Positions 43,587 through 52,730 are shown, numbered from the stretch's first letter. The stretch: 64,000 bases of DNA from Intrasporangiaceae bacterium (GCA_021324575.1 JAJPIW010000026.1:32238-96237); one strand, 5' to 3'. Notes: generated by a model from the letters alone, not told the origin. Numbers and translations: made by a program.

Positions 43587-44480
43587 GTGAACACCGACCA
43601 GGCCAACCGGATCGCCGCCGGCAACGGATTCTTCGCGGCACTCGACCAGAGCGGCGGCAGCACCCCCAAGGCACTGCGCGACTATGGCATCACCGACGAC
43701 CAGTGGTCGACAGACGAGGAGATGTTCGACCTCGTCCACGCCATGCGGGTCCGGGTCATGACCAGCCCGGCGTTCACCGGCGAACGGATTCTCGCGGCGA
43801 TCCTCTTCGAGCAGACGATGGACCGGATGGTCCTGGCGCAGCCCACGGCCGCCTACCTCTGGGAGCGCCGGCAGGTCGTGCCGATCCTCAAGGTCGACAA
43901 GGGGCTCGCCGAGGAGGCGGACCAGGTCCAGATCATGAAGGACATGCCGGACCTCGACGCCCTGCTGGAGCGAGCCGTCGACGCCGGGATCTTCGGCACG
44001 AAGATGCGGTCGGTCATCAAGGGCGCCCATGAGAGCGGCATCAGTTCCGTTGTAGCGCAACAGTTCTCGTATGCCGCGCGCATCCTCTCCCATGGGCTCG
44101 TCCCCATCCTCGAGCCGGAGGTCGACATCCACGCCCCCGACAAGGCCGAGGCCGAGGACTTGCTCAAGGCGCAGGTCATCGCCGGTCTGGACGCCCTTCC
44201 GGAGGACGCTCAGGTGATGCTCAAGATCTCGATCCCGACCGTCGACGGCCTCTGGGCCGAGGTCGCCGAGCATCCCCGGATGATGCGGGTGGTGGCCCTG
44301 TCCGGCGGGTACTCACGCGACGACGCGTGCGCGCGCCTGGCCCGCAACCCGGGCCTCATCGCCAGCTTCTCCCGAGGACTGCTCCAGGGCCTGTCGGCCG
44401 ACCAGTCCGACGCCGAGTTCGACGCCACCCTGGCGGCATCGGTCGAGGAGATCTACGCGGCGTCGGTGACCAAGGGTTGA
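43587..44480 (+). CDS. Fructose-bisphosphate aldolase, class I
   Basis: 297 residues from GTG 43587. Cleaves or forms fructose 1,6-bisphosphate by a Schiff base, with no metal. The pattern FFAALDQSGGSTPKALRDYGI is the class I N-terminal signature; ILKVDKGLAEEADQVQIMKDM follows and QVMLKISIP holds the Schiff-base Lys. It is followed by a decayed PfkB kinase gene (start overlapping by 4 bp), so the pair once formed a sugar-phosphate operon. Confidence 0.95.
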   Translation: MNTDQANRIAAGNGFFAALDQSGGSTPKALRDYGITDDQWSTDEEMFDLVHAMRVRVMTSPAFTGERILAAILFEQTMDRMVLAQPTAAYLWERRQVVPILKVDKGLAEEADQVQIMKDMPDLDALLERAVDAGIFGTKMRSVIKGAHESGISSVVAQQFSYAARILSHGLVPILEPEVDIHAPDKAEAEDLLKAQVIAGLDALPEDAQVMLKISIPTVDGLWAEVAEHPRMMRVVALSGGYSRDDACARLARNPGLIASFSRGLLQGLSADQSDAEFDATLAASVEEIYAASVTKG

Positions 44481-44922
44481 CCCGCGCAGACACGGTCGCC
44501 GTCCTGGGACCGGCGTTCTGGAACCACCTGGTCCTCCTCGATGCCCTCCCGCAGCCGGTGCCCCACATGGAGTTCGCTCTCGCCGACCACGAGACGTTGG
44601 GTGGCACGTCCGCCGGCAAGGCCCTGCACCTGCAGGACCTGGGCCGCCGGCCTGTCCTGCACACCGTCGTGGGCGATGACCCGGTCGCGGCCCTCATCCT
44701 CGGCGCCCTCACCGCCGCCGACGTCGACGTCCGGCCGGTGCAGGTGGACGGGCCGAGCGAGCGGCACCTCAACCTGATGACCGGGCGCGGCGAGCGGCTC
44801 AGCATCTACCTCGCGACGGCGGCGATGTCGAGGCGGCCCTCTCGGCCGGCGCCCGCCAGGCCGCGCGAGCCATCCAGAGCCCGCACCTCAGCCTGCTGCT
44901 GGATGGCCTCCATCTGCCCTGA
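44477..44922 (+). pseudogene. Decayed PfkB-family carbohydrate kinase fragment
   Basis: The frame begins at TTG 44477 (TTGA overlap with the aldolase stop) and reads AFWNHLVLLDALPQPVPHMEF then ETLGGTSAGKALHLQDLGRRPVL and VVGDDPVAALILG, the usual PfkB N-terminal half with the GG.SAG..AL motif. After RLSIYLAT it shifts frame; a one-base deletion near 44820 restores GDVEAALSAGARQAARAI in another frame, which soon ends at TGA 44920-44922. The C-terminal half with the catalytic Asp is missing. It was probably a tagatose/fructose-phosphate kinase working with the aldolase. Confidence 0.75.
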
Positions 44923-44954
44923 GCGGTCTTCGGACGGAGCCAGCTCCCGCCGGC

Positions 44955-45008
44955 GTTCGTTTGTCGCAGAAGTGTTCGACATGTCGGCCAATCCTGCGAC
45001 AAACGAAC
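44955..45008. terminator. Perfect 15-bp inverted repeat after the kinase remnant
   Basis: GTTCGTTTGTCGCAG (44955-44969) and its complement (44994-45008) enclose a 24-nt loop. It lies 32 bp after the last stop of the truncated kinase and 37 bp before the next plus-strand gene. It likely ends the aldolase transcript. The arms are AT-rich for this genome. Confidence 0.65.
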
Positions 45009-45044
45009 AGTCTCGCCGGAGCGCTTTGCTGGGACCATGGGCCG

Positions 45045-45332
45045 ATGAGTGACGACGTCGAGGTCAGCGCGCTGGCCATCAACGTGACCATCCCGGAGTC
45101 CCTGCAGTGGACCGACGAGCGTCGGGGCGAGGCCTTCGTCCTCACCACGCTCAACGTCCGGATGCTGCCGGACGGTCGGTTGGCGGCGAAGGCGTATGGG
45201 CGTCCGCTTGCCGGAGGGCGAGGCGGGTACACCTCGTTCCGGGTTCCCGATCGTCCCGAGCTCGTCGCCCTCGTGGACGCCGCGGCCACCCGGGCCGGGA
45301 CCCTGTGGGCCCACCATGGCGGGCTGTCGTGA
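45045..45332 (+). CDS. Hypothetical protein, 95 residues
   Basis: Compact protein: AINVTIPESLQWTDERRGEAF, TTLNVRMLPDGRLAAKAYG, VALVDAAATRAGTLWA. No TM helix, signal peptide or known motif. The stop overlaps the start of the methyltransferase gene (GTGA), so the two are coupled and may work together. No family recognised. Confidence 0.65.
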   Translation: MSDDVEVSALAINVTIPESLQWTDERRGEAFVLTTLNVRMLPDGRLAAKAYGRPLAGGRGGYTSFRVPDRPELVALVDAAATRAGTLWAHHGGLS

Positions 45333-45991
45333 CGATGAGCCCTGAGGCCGTCCGCATCGCCTACGACACGGTGGCCGGCGACTACGCAGACGCCTTCCCC
45401 GGCACCGAGCCCGAGACACCGCTCGACCTGGCCATGGTGGACGCCTTCGCCGGGGCGGTGCGGACGCAGGCTGAGACGCCCTCCAATGCGCGGATCCTCG
45501 ACGCGGGATGCGGCGCCGGCCGGATGAGCCAGTACCTGAAGGACCACGGCTGCTCCGTCCAGGGCATCGACGGCTCGCCGGGGATGGTCGCCATGGCCCG
45601 GCGTGACCACCCGGACATCCACTTCTCGGTCGCCGACCTGGCGTCGATCCCGTTTGCTGACAACAGTTTTGCCGGTGTCATGCTCTGGTACTCGATCATC
45701 CACACCCCACCGGCCGACCTGCCCGGCGTCCTCACCGAGGCAGTCCGGCTGGTCCGGCCGGGTGGCCACCTGCTCGTCGCCTTCCAGTCCGGGACCGGCA
45801 TACGGGACGTCGCGCCCGCGTACCGCGAGCTCGGGCACGAGATCACTCTCGAGCGTTACTGCTACACCGCGGACGACGTGACGGCGATCCTGGAAACCGT
45901 TGGCGCGCAGGAGGTATGCCGGCTGGTCCGGTCTCCCCAGGCCCGCGAACGCGACGACCAGGCCGTCGTCCTCGCCCGCCTCACGGCCTAG
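45329..45991 (+). CDS. SAM-dependent methyltransferase (class I)
   Basis: 220 residues from GTG 45329. SAM motif I is ILDAGCGAGRMSQYL; motif II region VQGIDGSPGMVAMARRD; post-motif VMLWYSIIHTPPADLPG and VLTEAVRLVRPGGHLLVAF. A small-molecule or peptide methyltransferase; substrate unknown. The start overlaps the preceding gene by 4 bp. The last 11 bp overlap the convergent sigma factor gene. Confidence 0.92.
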   Translation: MTMSPEAVRIAYDTVAGDYADAFPGTEPETPLDLAMVDAFAGAVRTQAETPSNARILDAGCGAGRMSQYLKDHGCSVQGIDGSPGMVAMARRDHPDIHFSVADLASIPFADNSFAGVMLWYSIIHTPPADLPGVLTEAVRLVRPGGHLLVAFQSGTGIRDVAPAYRELGHEITLERYCYTADDVTAILETVGAQEVCRLVRSPQARERDDQAVVLARLTA

Positions 45992-47261
45992 CTTCCGGCG
46001 GACTGGAGTGGGCGATGCAGTCGGCGGCCCGTTGCTGCATCGTCGCCCGGTCGCGGGTGTTGGTGGCGAGCGCGGCGGCCCGCAGGAACAGGTCGCGCGC
46101 CTCGGCGTGGTCACCGGCCGCGCAGTGCAGGTCACCGACGACGGCCGGCAGCAGGTGGTAGTCACGCAGGGCCGGGTGGTCGAGCAGCGGGCCGATGACC
46201 TCCAGTCCCGCCCGCGGACCGAATGCGCGACCCACAGCCACCGCGCGGTTCAGCGCGACGACGGGGGTCGGCGTGATCTGGACCAGGCCGTCGTAGAGGG
46301 CGGCGATCCGCGGCCAGTCGGTGTCCTTGGGCATCCGTGCGCGGGCATGGCAGGCGGCAATGGCGGCCTGGAGGGCGTACGGTCCCGCAGTGCCGCGGAG
46401 GGCATCGATCCGGTCGATGAGGTCGAGCCCGCGCCGGATGAGCAGCCGGTCCCACCGCGAACGGTCCTGGTCCATGAGGAGCACCTGCTCGCCGTCCGGC
46501 CCGGACCTGGCCGCGATGCGCGAGGCCTGGATCTCCATGAGCGCGAGCAGGCCGAGCGACTCCGGGTCGCGTGGCGTGAGGCTGGCCAGCATCCGGCCGA
46601 GCCGCAGCGCCTCGTCGCAGAGCTCGCTGCGGACCCAGCGGTCACCGCTGGTCGCGGCATACCCCTCGTTGAAGACGAGGTAGATGACCTCCCGGACCCC
46701 GTCGAGGCGGGCCGGGCGCTCGTTGGCTCCCGGCAGCTCGAAGCGGATGTTGGCGGCGGCCAGGGTCCGTTTGGCGCGGACGACGCGCTGGGCGATCGTC
46801 GGCTCGGGGGTGAGGAAGGCCCGGGCGACCTCGGCGGTCGTCAGCCCGCAGACCAGCTTGAGGGTCAGCGCCGAGCGCGCGTCAGGTGGCAGGAGCGGGT
46901 GGCAGGACATGAAGACGAGCCCGAGCAGGTCGTCGACCAGGTCACCGTCGACGATCCGGTCGAGGTCCACCTCGACGGTCTCGGGGGTGCTGGCGGCGAC
47001 GGTGCGGTACTTGTCGCGTCCGGTGTCCCGTCGGCGGATCCGGTCGATGGCGAGGAACCGGCCGGTCGTGGCGAGCCAGGCCGCGGGGTTGTTGGGTATG
47101 CCGTCCGCGCGCCACTTCTCCAGGGCCGCGACGAAGGTGTCCTGCGCCAGCTCCTCGGCGGTGTCGAGGTCGCCGACCAGCCGGCCCAGGCGAGCGATGA
47201 GCCGCGGCGACTCGACGCGCCACAGCGTCGCGACGGTGGTGTCGAGAGCAGTGCCGTCCAT
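45981..47261 (-). CDS. ECF sigma factor with C-terminal TPR-like extension (ECF42-like)
   Basis: 426 residues. Sigma2 region: LIARLGRLVGDLDTAEELAQDTFVAALEKW; sigma4 region ARSALTLKLVCGLTTAEVARAFLTPEPTIAQRVVRAKRTL. The remaining 230 residues form a helical extension (VIYLVFNEGYAATSGDRW, ALQAAIAACHARARMPKDTDW) needed for activity in ECF42-type factors. It sits beside a YCII/DGPF gene, the usual ECF42 partner. No anti-sigma gene is present. It likely controls the genes at 47282-48239. Confidence 0.95.
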   Translation of the reverse strand: MDGTALDTTVATLWRVESPRLIARLGRLVGDLDTAEELAQDTFVAALEKWRADGIPNNPAAWLATTGRFLAIDRIRRRDTGRDKYRTVAASTPETVEVDLDRIVDGDLVDDLLGLVFMSCHPLLPPDARSALTLKLVCGLTTAEVARAFLTPEPTIAQRVVRAKRTLAAANIRFELPGANERPARLDGVREVIYLVFNEGYAATSGDRWVRSELCDEALRLGRMLASLTPRDPESLGLLALMEIQASRIAARSGPDGEQVLLMDQDRSRWDRLLIRRGLDLIDRIDALRGTAGPYALQAAIAACHARARMPKDTDWPRIAALYDGLVQITPTPVVALNRAVAVGRAFGPRAGLEVIGPLLDHPALRDYHLLPAVVGDLHCAAGDHAEARDLFLRAAALATNTRDRATMQQRAADCIAHSSPPEARP

Positions 47262-47281
47262 GGCGCGTCGAGTGGTCGCGG

Positions 47282-47635
47282 TCAGAGGTCGGAGTACTCG
47301 ATGACCTTGCGGACGTCGACCCGCTCGGCGCCCACGAGCAGAGCGAACTTGCGTGCGTGCTCGACGGCCTCCTCGAGTGAGGCGACCTCGAGGATGGCGA
47401 AGCCGGCGATGAGCTCCTTGGCCTCGGCATACGGGCCGTCGATGACTCGGACGTTGCCGCCGTCGACCTCGACGCGGGCGCCGGCCGAGCTCGGCCCGAC
47501 GCCCTCGCCGGAGAGCAGCACGCCCGCCATCGCGGACTCGCGCATGTACTCGCCGATGGCGGCCTGGGTCTCCGGCGACGGCTTGACGCCGTCCTCCATC
47601 GCCTGGGTCTGGTAGTGCATGACCATGTAACGCAT
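47282..47635 (-). CDS. YCII/DGPF-domain protein (ECF42 partner)
   Basis: 117 residues: RYMVMHYQTQAMEDGVKPSPE, VRVIDGPYAEAKELIAGFAILE, VEHARKFALLVGAERVDVRKVIEY. The DGPY motif is the family hallmark, a ferredoxin-like fold related to chlorodienelactone isomerase YCII. Members are almost always next to ECF42 sigma genes and are thought to be regulated by them. 20 bp upstream of the sigma gene in the same direction. Confidence 0.93.
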   Translation of the reverse strand: MRYMVMHYQTQAMEDGVKPSPETQAAIGEYMRESAMAGVLLSGEGVGPSSAGARVEVDGGNVRVIDGPYAEAKELIAGFAILEVASLEEAVEHARKFALLVGAERVDVRKVIEYSDL

Positions 47636-47699
47636 CGTGGTTCTCCTCGTGCTTGCTGATCGGTCGGGCGGGTGGCGGCGGGCTAAGGGCCGGCTGCGG

Positions 47700-48239
47700 T
47701 CAGGCCCGGGCCGGGGCGTAGACCAAGTGCAGCACGCCGGTGCTGAACGCGGTGCTGGACACGAGGCGGAGCGGCACCGTCTGGCCCTGCTCGAACAGCT
47801 TCTTGCCGTGGCCCACGACGATCGGGTGCACGAGCAGATGCAGCTCGTCGACGAGACCCTGCTCGAGCAGAAACTGGACGAGGGTGGCGCTGCCCGTCGT
47901 CCCGAGGTCGGTCGTCTCCTTCAGCGCGGTCAGCTCGGCGACGACGTCGCCGGTGACGACCGAGGAGTTCTCCCAGGTCGCCTCGGTCAGGGTGTGCGAC
48001 ACGACGTACTTGCGGGCGCCGTTCATCGCCGCGGTGAACGGGTCCTGCGGGTCCGCGGCCGGCCAGTAGGCCGCGAACGCGTCGTAGGTGTGCCGGCCGA
48101 GCAGGGTGGCCTGGCTCTTGCCCATCTGCTCGCCGACCGCGGCACCCATCTCGTCGTTGAAGTAGGGGAAGTGCCACGTCTCGGGAGCCTCGATGACGCC
48201 GTCGAGCGAGATGAACAGGCTGCAGGTGATGGAACCCAT
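47700..48239 (-). CDS. RibD C-terminal / dihydrofolate-reductase-like protein
   Basis: 179 residues: SITCSLFISLDGVIEAPETWHFPYF, ATLLGRHTYDAFAAYWPA, KYVVSHTLTEATWENSSVV, TGSATLVQFLLEQGLVDELHLLVHPIVVGHGKKLF. This is the YyaP/RibD_C type of NADPH-binding reductase. Commonly encoded with ECF42 sigma factors and YCII proteins, as here. Start ATG 48239. Confidence 0.93.
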   Translation of the reverse strand: MGSITCSLFISLDGVIEAPETWHFPYFNDEMGAAVGEQMGKSQATLLGRHTYDAFAAYWPAADPQDPFTAAMNGARKYVVSHTLTEATWENSSVVTGDVVAELTALKETTDLGTTGSATLVQFLLEQGLVDELHLLVHPIVVGHGKKLFEQGQTVPLRLVSSTAFSTGVLHLVYAPARA

Positions 48240-48364
48240 GGTCGTTCTCCTTGGTCTCAGGCACCCGGGTGGTGCCTTCTGACCCGTATGCCGAACAGCC
48301 ACCCACGGAATCGACACGGGTTCGGAGATTTCTTCTCACCAGCGTCGCCGCCTCGTCCCAGCGC

Positions 48365-49759
48365 TCACTCCGGAAGGACGTGGCCCTGACCGAAGAGGGC
48401 TGCGGCGTCGGCGGCGCGACGCCCGGCGTGCCAGCCCTCGGCATCGGTCGTCGAGCCGAGCGACCTAGTCCGCAGCGCGGGAAACAGCTCGGAGACCGTG
48501 TCGTCGACCGCCTGGGCGCGCGCGCCGAGGACCCGCACCAGCTCGCTGCCGGGCCCGGAGTCAGGGCTGCTCTCCCGCGACACGGCCGAGGCGGTCTCCT
48601 CGTCGGTCACGTCCCGCAGCCGCTCACCGACGCGCTGGGCGTATGCCGTGAGGAACGACTGGCGGAACGAACGCGTCCGCGACTGGCCGTAGCGTGTGGA
48701 CCGGCTGCCCTGGTCGCGCACCGCGTGGGTCGCCTGCACGAGCAGCGAGGTGAAGATCGTCTCGGTGGCCTCGAGGTCGGCCCAGAACCCGATGACGGTG
48801 ACGAAGCCGAGCTCCTTGCTCCAGACCGTGCGGCACCGGTTGGCTGTGGCGACGACGTCGAGCAGCAGCACCTTGGGCGGCTCATAGGGCCGGTCCACCC
48901 ACACTCGACGCCCCTGCGCCTGGCCCGCCGTGGCGCTGCCGGCGGCGAGCATCGCAGCGTCGATGCTGTGCCGCGCCATGAGCGCCTGGGCACCGGCGGT
49001 GAAGGTCTCCGCCTCGGCCTCGAAGGTCGTCGACTCTGCCTTGGCGAGCAGAGCCCGGACCCGGCTGAGAATCCGCGCGTCGACGCTCTCCACGTCGTCG
49101 GCTCGGGGCGCCTGCGGATGTGCGGTGCCGGGGATCGGGTCATGCAGCTCCAGCCTCGGCAGCCGGGCGAGGAGGTGCGCCAGCCGGATGACCAGCGGGA
49201 CGAGCAGGAGCAGGCCACCGGTGGAGACCATGGCCCGGGCGTTGACGTGGTCGGTGTCGGCGGCCCACCAGACCGAGGCGTCGATCTCGCCGAGCTGTGC
49301 CGGCCAGCGATGGGCGACAGTGCCTCTCGCGTAGCCGCGCAACTGGTGCGCCAGGGCGTCGGCGACGACCGGCTGCACATCGGCCCCGAGCTGCCGGGTG
49401 CCGTATCGGTACAGGTCGATCGGCTGCCAGCCGCGCCGCCACGCCTCTTCGACGTGCGCCGCGAGCAGCTCGGTCAGCGTCGCCGTCACGACTCGGCGGC
49501 CATGGGGCGTTCCGGCGAGCCCCACGATCTGGTCGCACGCGGCATCTGCGTGACCGGCATACGAGACCTCGAGAGCCTCGAAGGCGACGCCCACCCAGCG
49601 AGAGACCTGCTCGCGCACCGGAGGCGGCGGCTCGTCGACGACGGGTGCCGACCGGTCGAACGCAGCGGCCTTCGCCGGCGCGCCGCTGGACCCGCTCGTC
49701 CGGGCCCTGGCCCGGTCCCGCGCCTTGGCGGCGCGGCCTCGTTGGTTGTTGCGTCCCAT
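48365..49759 (-). CDS. DUF2786-domain protein
   Basis: 464 residues with a Lys/Arg/Ala-rich N-terminus and a predicted helical middle. The DUF2786 segment is RVRALLAKAESTTFEAEAETFTAGAQALMARHSI near residue 220. ETIFTSLLVQATHAVRDQGSRSTRYGQSRTRSFRQSFLTAYAQRVGERL resembles the phage/plasmid DUF7168-like C-terminal part. Function unknown. Start ATG 49759. Confidence 0.88.
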   Translation of the reverse strand: MGRNNQRGRAAKARDRARARTSGSSGAPAKAAAFDRSAPVVDEPPPPVREQVSRWVGVAFEALEVSYAGHADAACDQIVGLAGTPHGRRVVTATLTELLAAHVEEAWRRGWQPIDLYRYGTRQLGADVQPVVADALAHQLRGYARGTVAHRWPAQLGEIDASVWWAADTDHVNARAMVSTGGLLLLVPLVIRLAHLLARLPRLELHDPIPGTAHPQAPRADDVESVDARILSRVRALLAKAESTTFEAEAETFTAGAQALMARHSIDAAMLAAGSATAGQAQGRRVWVDRPYEPPKVLLLDVVATANRCRTVWSKELGFVTVIGFWADLEATETIFTSLLVQATHAVRDQGSRSTRYGQSRTRSFRQSFLTAYAQRVGERLRDVTDEETASAVSRESSPDSGPGSELVRVLGARAQAVDDTVSELFPALRTRSLGSTTDAEGWHAGRRAADAAALFGQGHVLPE

Positions 49760-50010
49760 GGGTGTCCTCCCCTGTGTCCTCGACACCCTGACACACGCCA
49801 CCGACAGACCGGCCACGCCATGGCGGCCCTATCGGAAGTGACGATCTGTCGGCGTGGCGTCAGCACCATCACTCGCCGAGCTCGACTCGGCAGCCCGGCT
49901 GCAGAGCCTGGTGCCGGACGCGGTCCTCGTCGTGCGGGTGCGCCGACTCCTCGACCGCCTCACCTGACCCGGTTCACCTGACTCAGCTCACCCGCATACG
50001 GCCTGAAAGG

Positions 50011-50637
50011 TCAGGGGCGGAGCAGCTTGAAGGCGTGCGCCCAGTCGTTGTCGCGCAGGCCCGGGATGCACCAGAGCATGCAGAGCGGCTCGATCGCCCG
50101 TGCGGCCACCGCCGACCCCAGGTCCTCGACCTCCCACCCGAGCGACACGATGACCTCGGCGGCGGTCGACCGCGCGCCCTCGTCGTTGCCGGCGATGAAC
50201 ATCGTCGGGGTCCCGCCGGGCAGGGCCGGCTTGACCATGAGCCCCGACCCGACGCTGTTGAACGCCTTGACGAACCGGGCGCCCGGCGCGGCCGCCTGGA
50301 GCCGCTCGAGGAGCGACTCGTTGGGGCCGGTGAAGTACGCCAGGACGCCGTCGGTCGGGGCAGCGTCGGCGATCGGGTTCGTCGTGTCGAGGACGACGAC
50401 GCCGTCGAGCTGGCTCGCGAGCGATGCGACGAGCTCCTCGGCGACCGTGCCCTTGACCGACAAGACGGCCAGATCCGCGCCGCTCAAGGCGTCGGCGAAG
50501 GTGGCGGTCGCGCCGTCCCAGCCGTCGATCTCCTTGCCGGTGCGGCTACCGATGGTGACGGTGTGGCCGAGGTCGCGCAGACCCGCGGCGAGGGTCTGGC
50601 CGACGAGGCCGGATCCGAGAATGGCAACAGTGCTCAT
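50011..50637 (-). CDS. NADPH-dependent F420 reductase-like NAD(P)-binding protein
   Basis: 208 residues with a Rossmann dinucleotide motif MSTVAILGSGLVGQTLAAGLRDLGHTVTIGSR, then VVLDTTNPIAD and FVKAFNSVGSGLM. This is the NpdG/Fno-like group that transfers hydride between NADP(H) and coenzyme F420, or acts as a related reductase. Fits the several F420-type proteins in the window. Divergent from the DUF2218 gene with 157 bp between. Confidence 0.9.
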   Translation of the reverse strand: MSTVAILGSGLVGQTLAAGLRDLGHTVTIGSRTGKEIDGWDGATATFADALSGADLAVLSVKGTVAEELVASLASQLDGVVVLDTTNPIADAAPTDGVLAYFTGPNESLLERLQAAAPGARFVKAFNSVGSGLMVKPALPGGTPTMFIAGNDEGARSTAAEVIVSLGWEVEDLGSAVAARAIEPLCMLWCIPGLRDNDWAHAFKLLRP

Positions 50638-50794
50638 GTGACTGACCTTCCGTGGAACGTATGCCGCGTCGAGACGGCCGTGGTCGGCCGATGGGCTGCG
50701 GATCGGGTCGTGATGCGCGCGACAACCTGTTGGTGGCTATGGCTATTCCCCACGGGCCCGGCCATTCGGTCAGGTCGTCGCCTAGGTTGGCCAC
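50638..50794. promoter_or_regulatory. Divergent promoter region, F420 reductase-like / DUF2218
   Basis: 157 bp between two divergent starts. One GTATGCCG copy is present near 50660. The stretch CTGTTGGTGGCTATGGCTATTCC near 50730 is A/T-rich for this chromosome and may hold the plus-strand promoter. No clear dyad is seen. Confidence 0.35.
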
Positions 50795-51154
50795 ATGTCC
50801 GACCAGATCATCTCCGTTGCCCGTGTCGCCACCGATCGTCCCGCCCGCTATGGCAAGCAGCTGGTGTCCCACCTGACCCGCCGCCTGACCGGCGAATGGG
50901 ATGCCGACGCGGCGACCGGTGCGCTCACCCTCGGCGAGGAGGGCGATCACGCCGAGCTCGCCGCGCAGGACGGTGCGCTGGTGATGACCATCCACGCCGC
51001 AGCGGCCGCGCTCGACCGGTGGGAGGACGTGCTCGGTCGGCACCTCGTCCGGTTCGGCGCGAAGGACGAGCTCGTCGCGACGTGGACCCGCAGCGACGGA
51101 ACCCCCGGGACGACCCAGCGGGTCGACGACCCGTCGCACCAGCCGCCGACGTAA
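50795..51154 (+). CDS. DUF2218 family protein
   Basis: 119 residues: SVARVATDRPARYGKQLVSHLTRRLTGEWD then LTLGEEGDHAELAAQDGALVM and LDRWEDVLGRHLVRFGAKDELVATW. The DUF2218 fold accompanies siderophore-interacting or redox proteins in some genomes; function unknown. 28 bp upstream of the carboxylesterase gene, so possibly cotranscribed. Confidence 0.9.
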   Translation: MSDQIISVARVATDRPARYGKQLVSHLTRRLTGEWDADAATGALTLGEEGDHAELAAQDGALVMTIHAAAAALDRWEDVLGRHLVRFGAKDELVATWTRSDGTPGTTQRVDDPSHQPPT

Positions 51155-51182
51155 GCCGTCTGGTCCGTGGCAGGCTCGCGTC

Positions 51183-52673
51183 ATGGACTCAGCAGCACCA
51201 ACCATCGACACGGCATACGGACCTGTCCGGGGTACCTCGCGAGACGGAGTGCGCGCCTTCCTCGGGATCCCGTATGCCGCTCCGCCCGTCGGTCGGGCGC
51301 GGTTCGAGGCTCCCCGCGCCCCCGAGCCGTGGACCGAGCCCCGGGACGCGACGACCCACGGCGCGGCGGCGCTCCAGTCCCCCTACCCCCCGCCCATGGA
51401 CCGGCTGCTCCCGCCGTCGGTCAGCCCGCCCGGGGACGGCGACGCCCTGACGGTGAGCGTGTGGACCCCGGACGGCGCCGACGAGCTGCCGGTGCTCGTG
51501 TGGATCCACGGTGGCGCCTTCGTCCGCGGCGCGAGCTCCGTTGCCACCTACGACGGTTCGGCGTTCGCGCGCGACGGCGTGGTTCTCGTGTCGATCCAGT
51601 ACCGACTCGGCGCCGCCGGCTTCGCGGTCATCGACGGCGCCCCGACGAACCGCGGCCTGCGCGACCAGGTCTTCGCCCTGGAGTGGGTGCGGGACAACGT
51701 CGCGGCCTTCGGCGGCGACCCCGGGTCAGTGACGATCATGGGCGAGTCGGCGGGCGCCATGTCGGTCGCCGACCTGGTGGCGAGCCCGGCCGTGCAGGGG
51801 CTCTTCCACCGGGCCATCTGCCAGAGCGGAGCGGGCATCTCGGTGTGCACGCAGCAGGACGCGCGACTCCCCGCCGCCGCGCTCGCCGCCCGGCTCGGCG
51901 TCGAGCCGACGATCGACGCGCTGGCCGACGTCGCGCCCGCCGACCTGCTCGCCGCGCAGAACGCCGTCGGCCTGGCCGTCATGCTCGACCCCGACCCGGC
52001 GACGTGGGGCGCCTCGGTCATCCGCGCCGGGCTCGGCGTGATGACCTGGTTCCCGTGTCTGGACGGCGACCTCGTCCCGGCCGTCCCGGTCGCGGCCATC
52101 GCGGCCGGGTCGGCAGCGCCGCTCCTCACCGGGACGACGAGCGAGGAGTTCCGCCTCTTCACCGTGCCCTCGGGCCTCGCCGGCTCGATCACCGAGGAGG
52201 CGCTGCCCGCGATCCTCGGTCGGTTCGGCTTCTCCGCCGCCACGTTCACGGCGTATGCCGCGGCGCGGCCCGGTGCATCGCCGGGAGACGTCGTCGTCGC
52301 GATGCTCACCGACGCCGCGTTCACCGTGCCGATGCTCGACCTCGCAGCCGCCACCACGGCCGCTGGGCAACCGGCATATGTCTATGAGTTCGGTTGGCCG
52401 ACAACGGTTTCCGACCTGGGAGCCTGCCACGCGCTGGAGCTGAGCTTCGTCTTCGACACCTTGCCCGGCGGGGCGGCCTACCTCCTGACCGAGGACGCAC
52501 CGCAGCCCCTGGCCGACCGCATGCACGCAGCATGGGTGGCCTTCGCACGCGACGGCGACCCGGGCTGGCCGGCCTGGCGCCCGGACGACGGCGCCGTCCT
52601 GCGTTTCAACACCCCGGACGAGCTCGTCCACGACCCGCGGGCGGCCGAGATCGCCCTCTGGCGCTCGACCTGA
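51183..52673 (+). CDS. Carboxylesterase type B
   Basis: 496 residues, alpha/beta hydrolase. The oxyanion hole region is VWIHGGAFVRGASS; the nucleophile elbow is TIMGESAGAMSVADL with the catalytic Ser; the acid Glu is expected near GTTSEEFRLF and the His near AYVYEFGWP/ACHALEL. N-terminal IDTAYGPVRGTSRDGVRAFLGIPYAAPPVG is the usual type B start. No signal peptide, so cytosolic. Confidence 0.94.
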   Translation: MDSAAPTIDTAYGPVRGTSRDGVRAFLGIPYAAPPVGRARFEAPRAPEPWTEPRDATTHGAAALQSPYPPPMDRLLPPSVSPPGDGDALTVSVWTPDGADELPVLVWIHGGAFVRGASSVATYDGSAFARDGVVLVSIQYRLGAAGFAVIDGAPTNRGLRDQVFALEWVRDNVAAFGGDPGSVTIMGESAGAMSVADLVASPAVQGLFHRAICQSGAGISVCTQQDARLPAAALAARLGVEPTIDALADVAPADLLAAQNAVGLAVMLDPDPATWGASVIRAGLGVMTWFPCLDGDLVPAVPVAAIAAGSAAPLLTGTTSEEFRLFTVPSGLAGSITEEALPAILGRFGFSAATFTAYAAARPGASPGDVVVAMLTDAAFTVPMLDLAAATTAAGQPAYVYEFGWPTTVSDLGACHALELSFVFDTLPGGAAYLLTEDAPQPLADRMHAAWVAFARDGDPGWPAWRPDDGAVLRFNTPDELVHDPRAAEIALWRST

Positions 52674-52689
52674 GCCGGCGTTCCGCAGT

Positions 52690-52729
52690 GTCCTGGGAAA
52701 CGTGCTCCGGGAAGCACCCTTCCCAGGAC
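52690..52729. terminator. Convergent terminator hairpin
   Basis: GTCCTGGGAA (52690-52699) pairs with TTCCCAGGAC (52720-52729), with an inner stem GTGCT/AGCAC in the loop. It lies 16 bp after the carboxylesterase stop and 1 bp before the LLM gene end, so it can serve both strands. Confidence 0.7.
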
Positions 52730-52730
52730 G

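Noticed and set aside
49854..49967. 37-codon plus-strand frame (GTG start) between DUF2786 and the F420 reductase-like gene
   Set aside because: It looks protein-like (AELDSAARLQSLVPDAVLVV) but is too short, without a ribosome site or recognisable family. The rest of 49760-50010 shows no feature.
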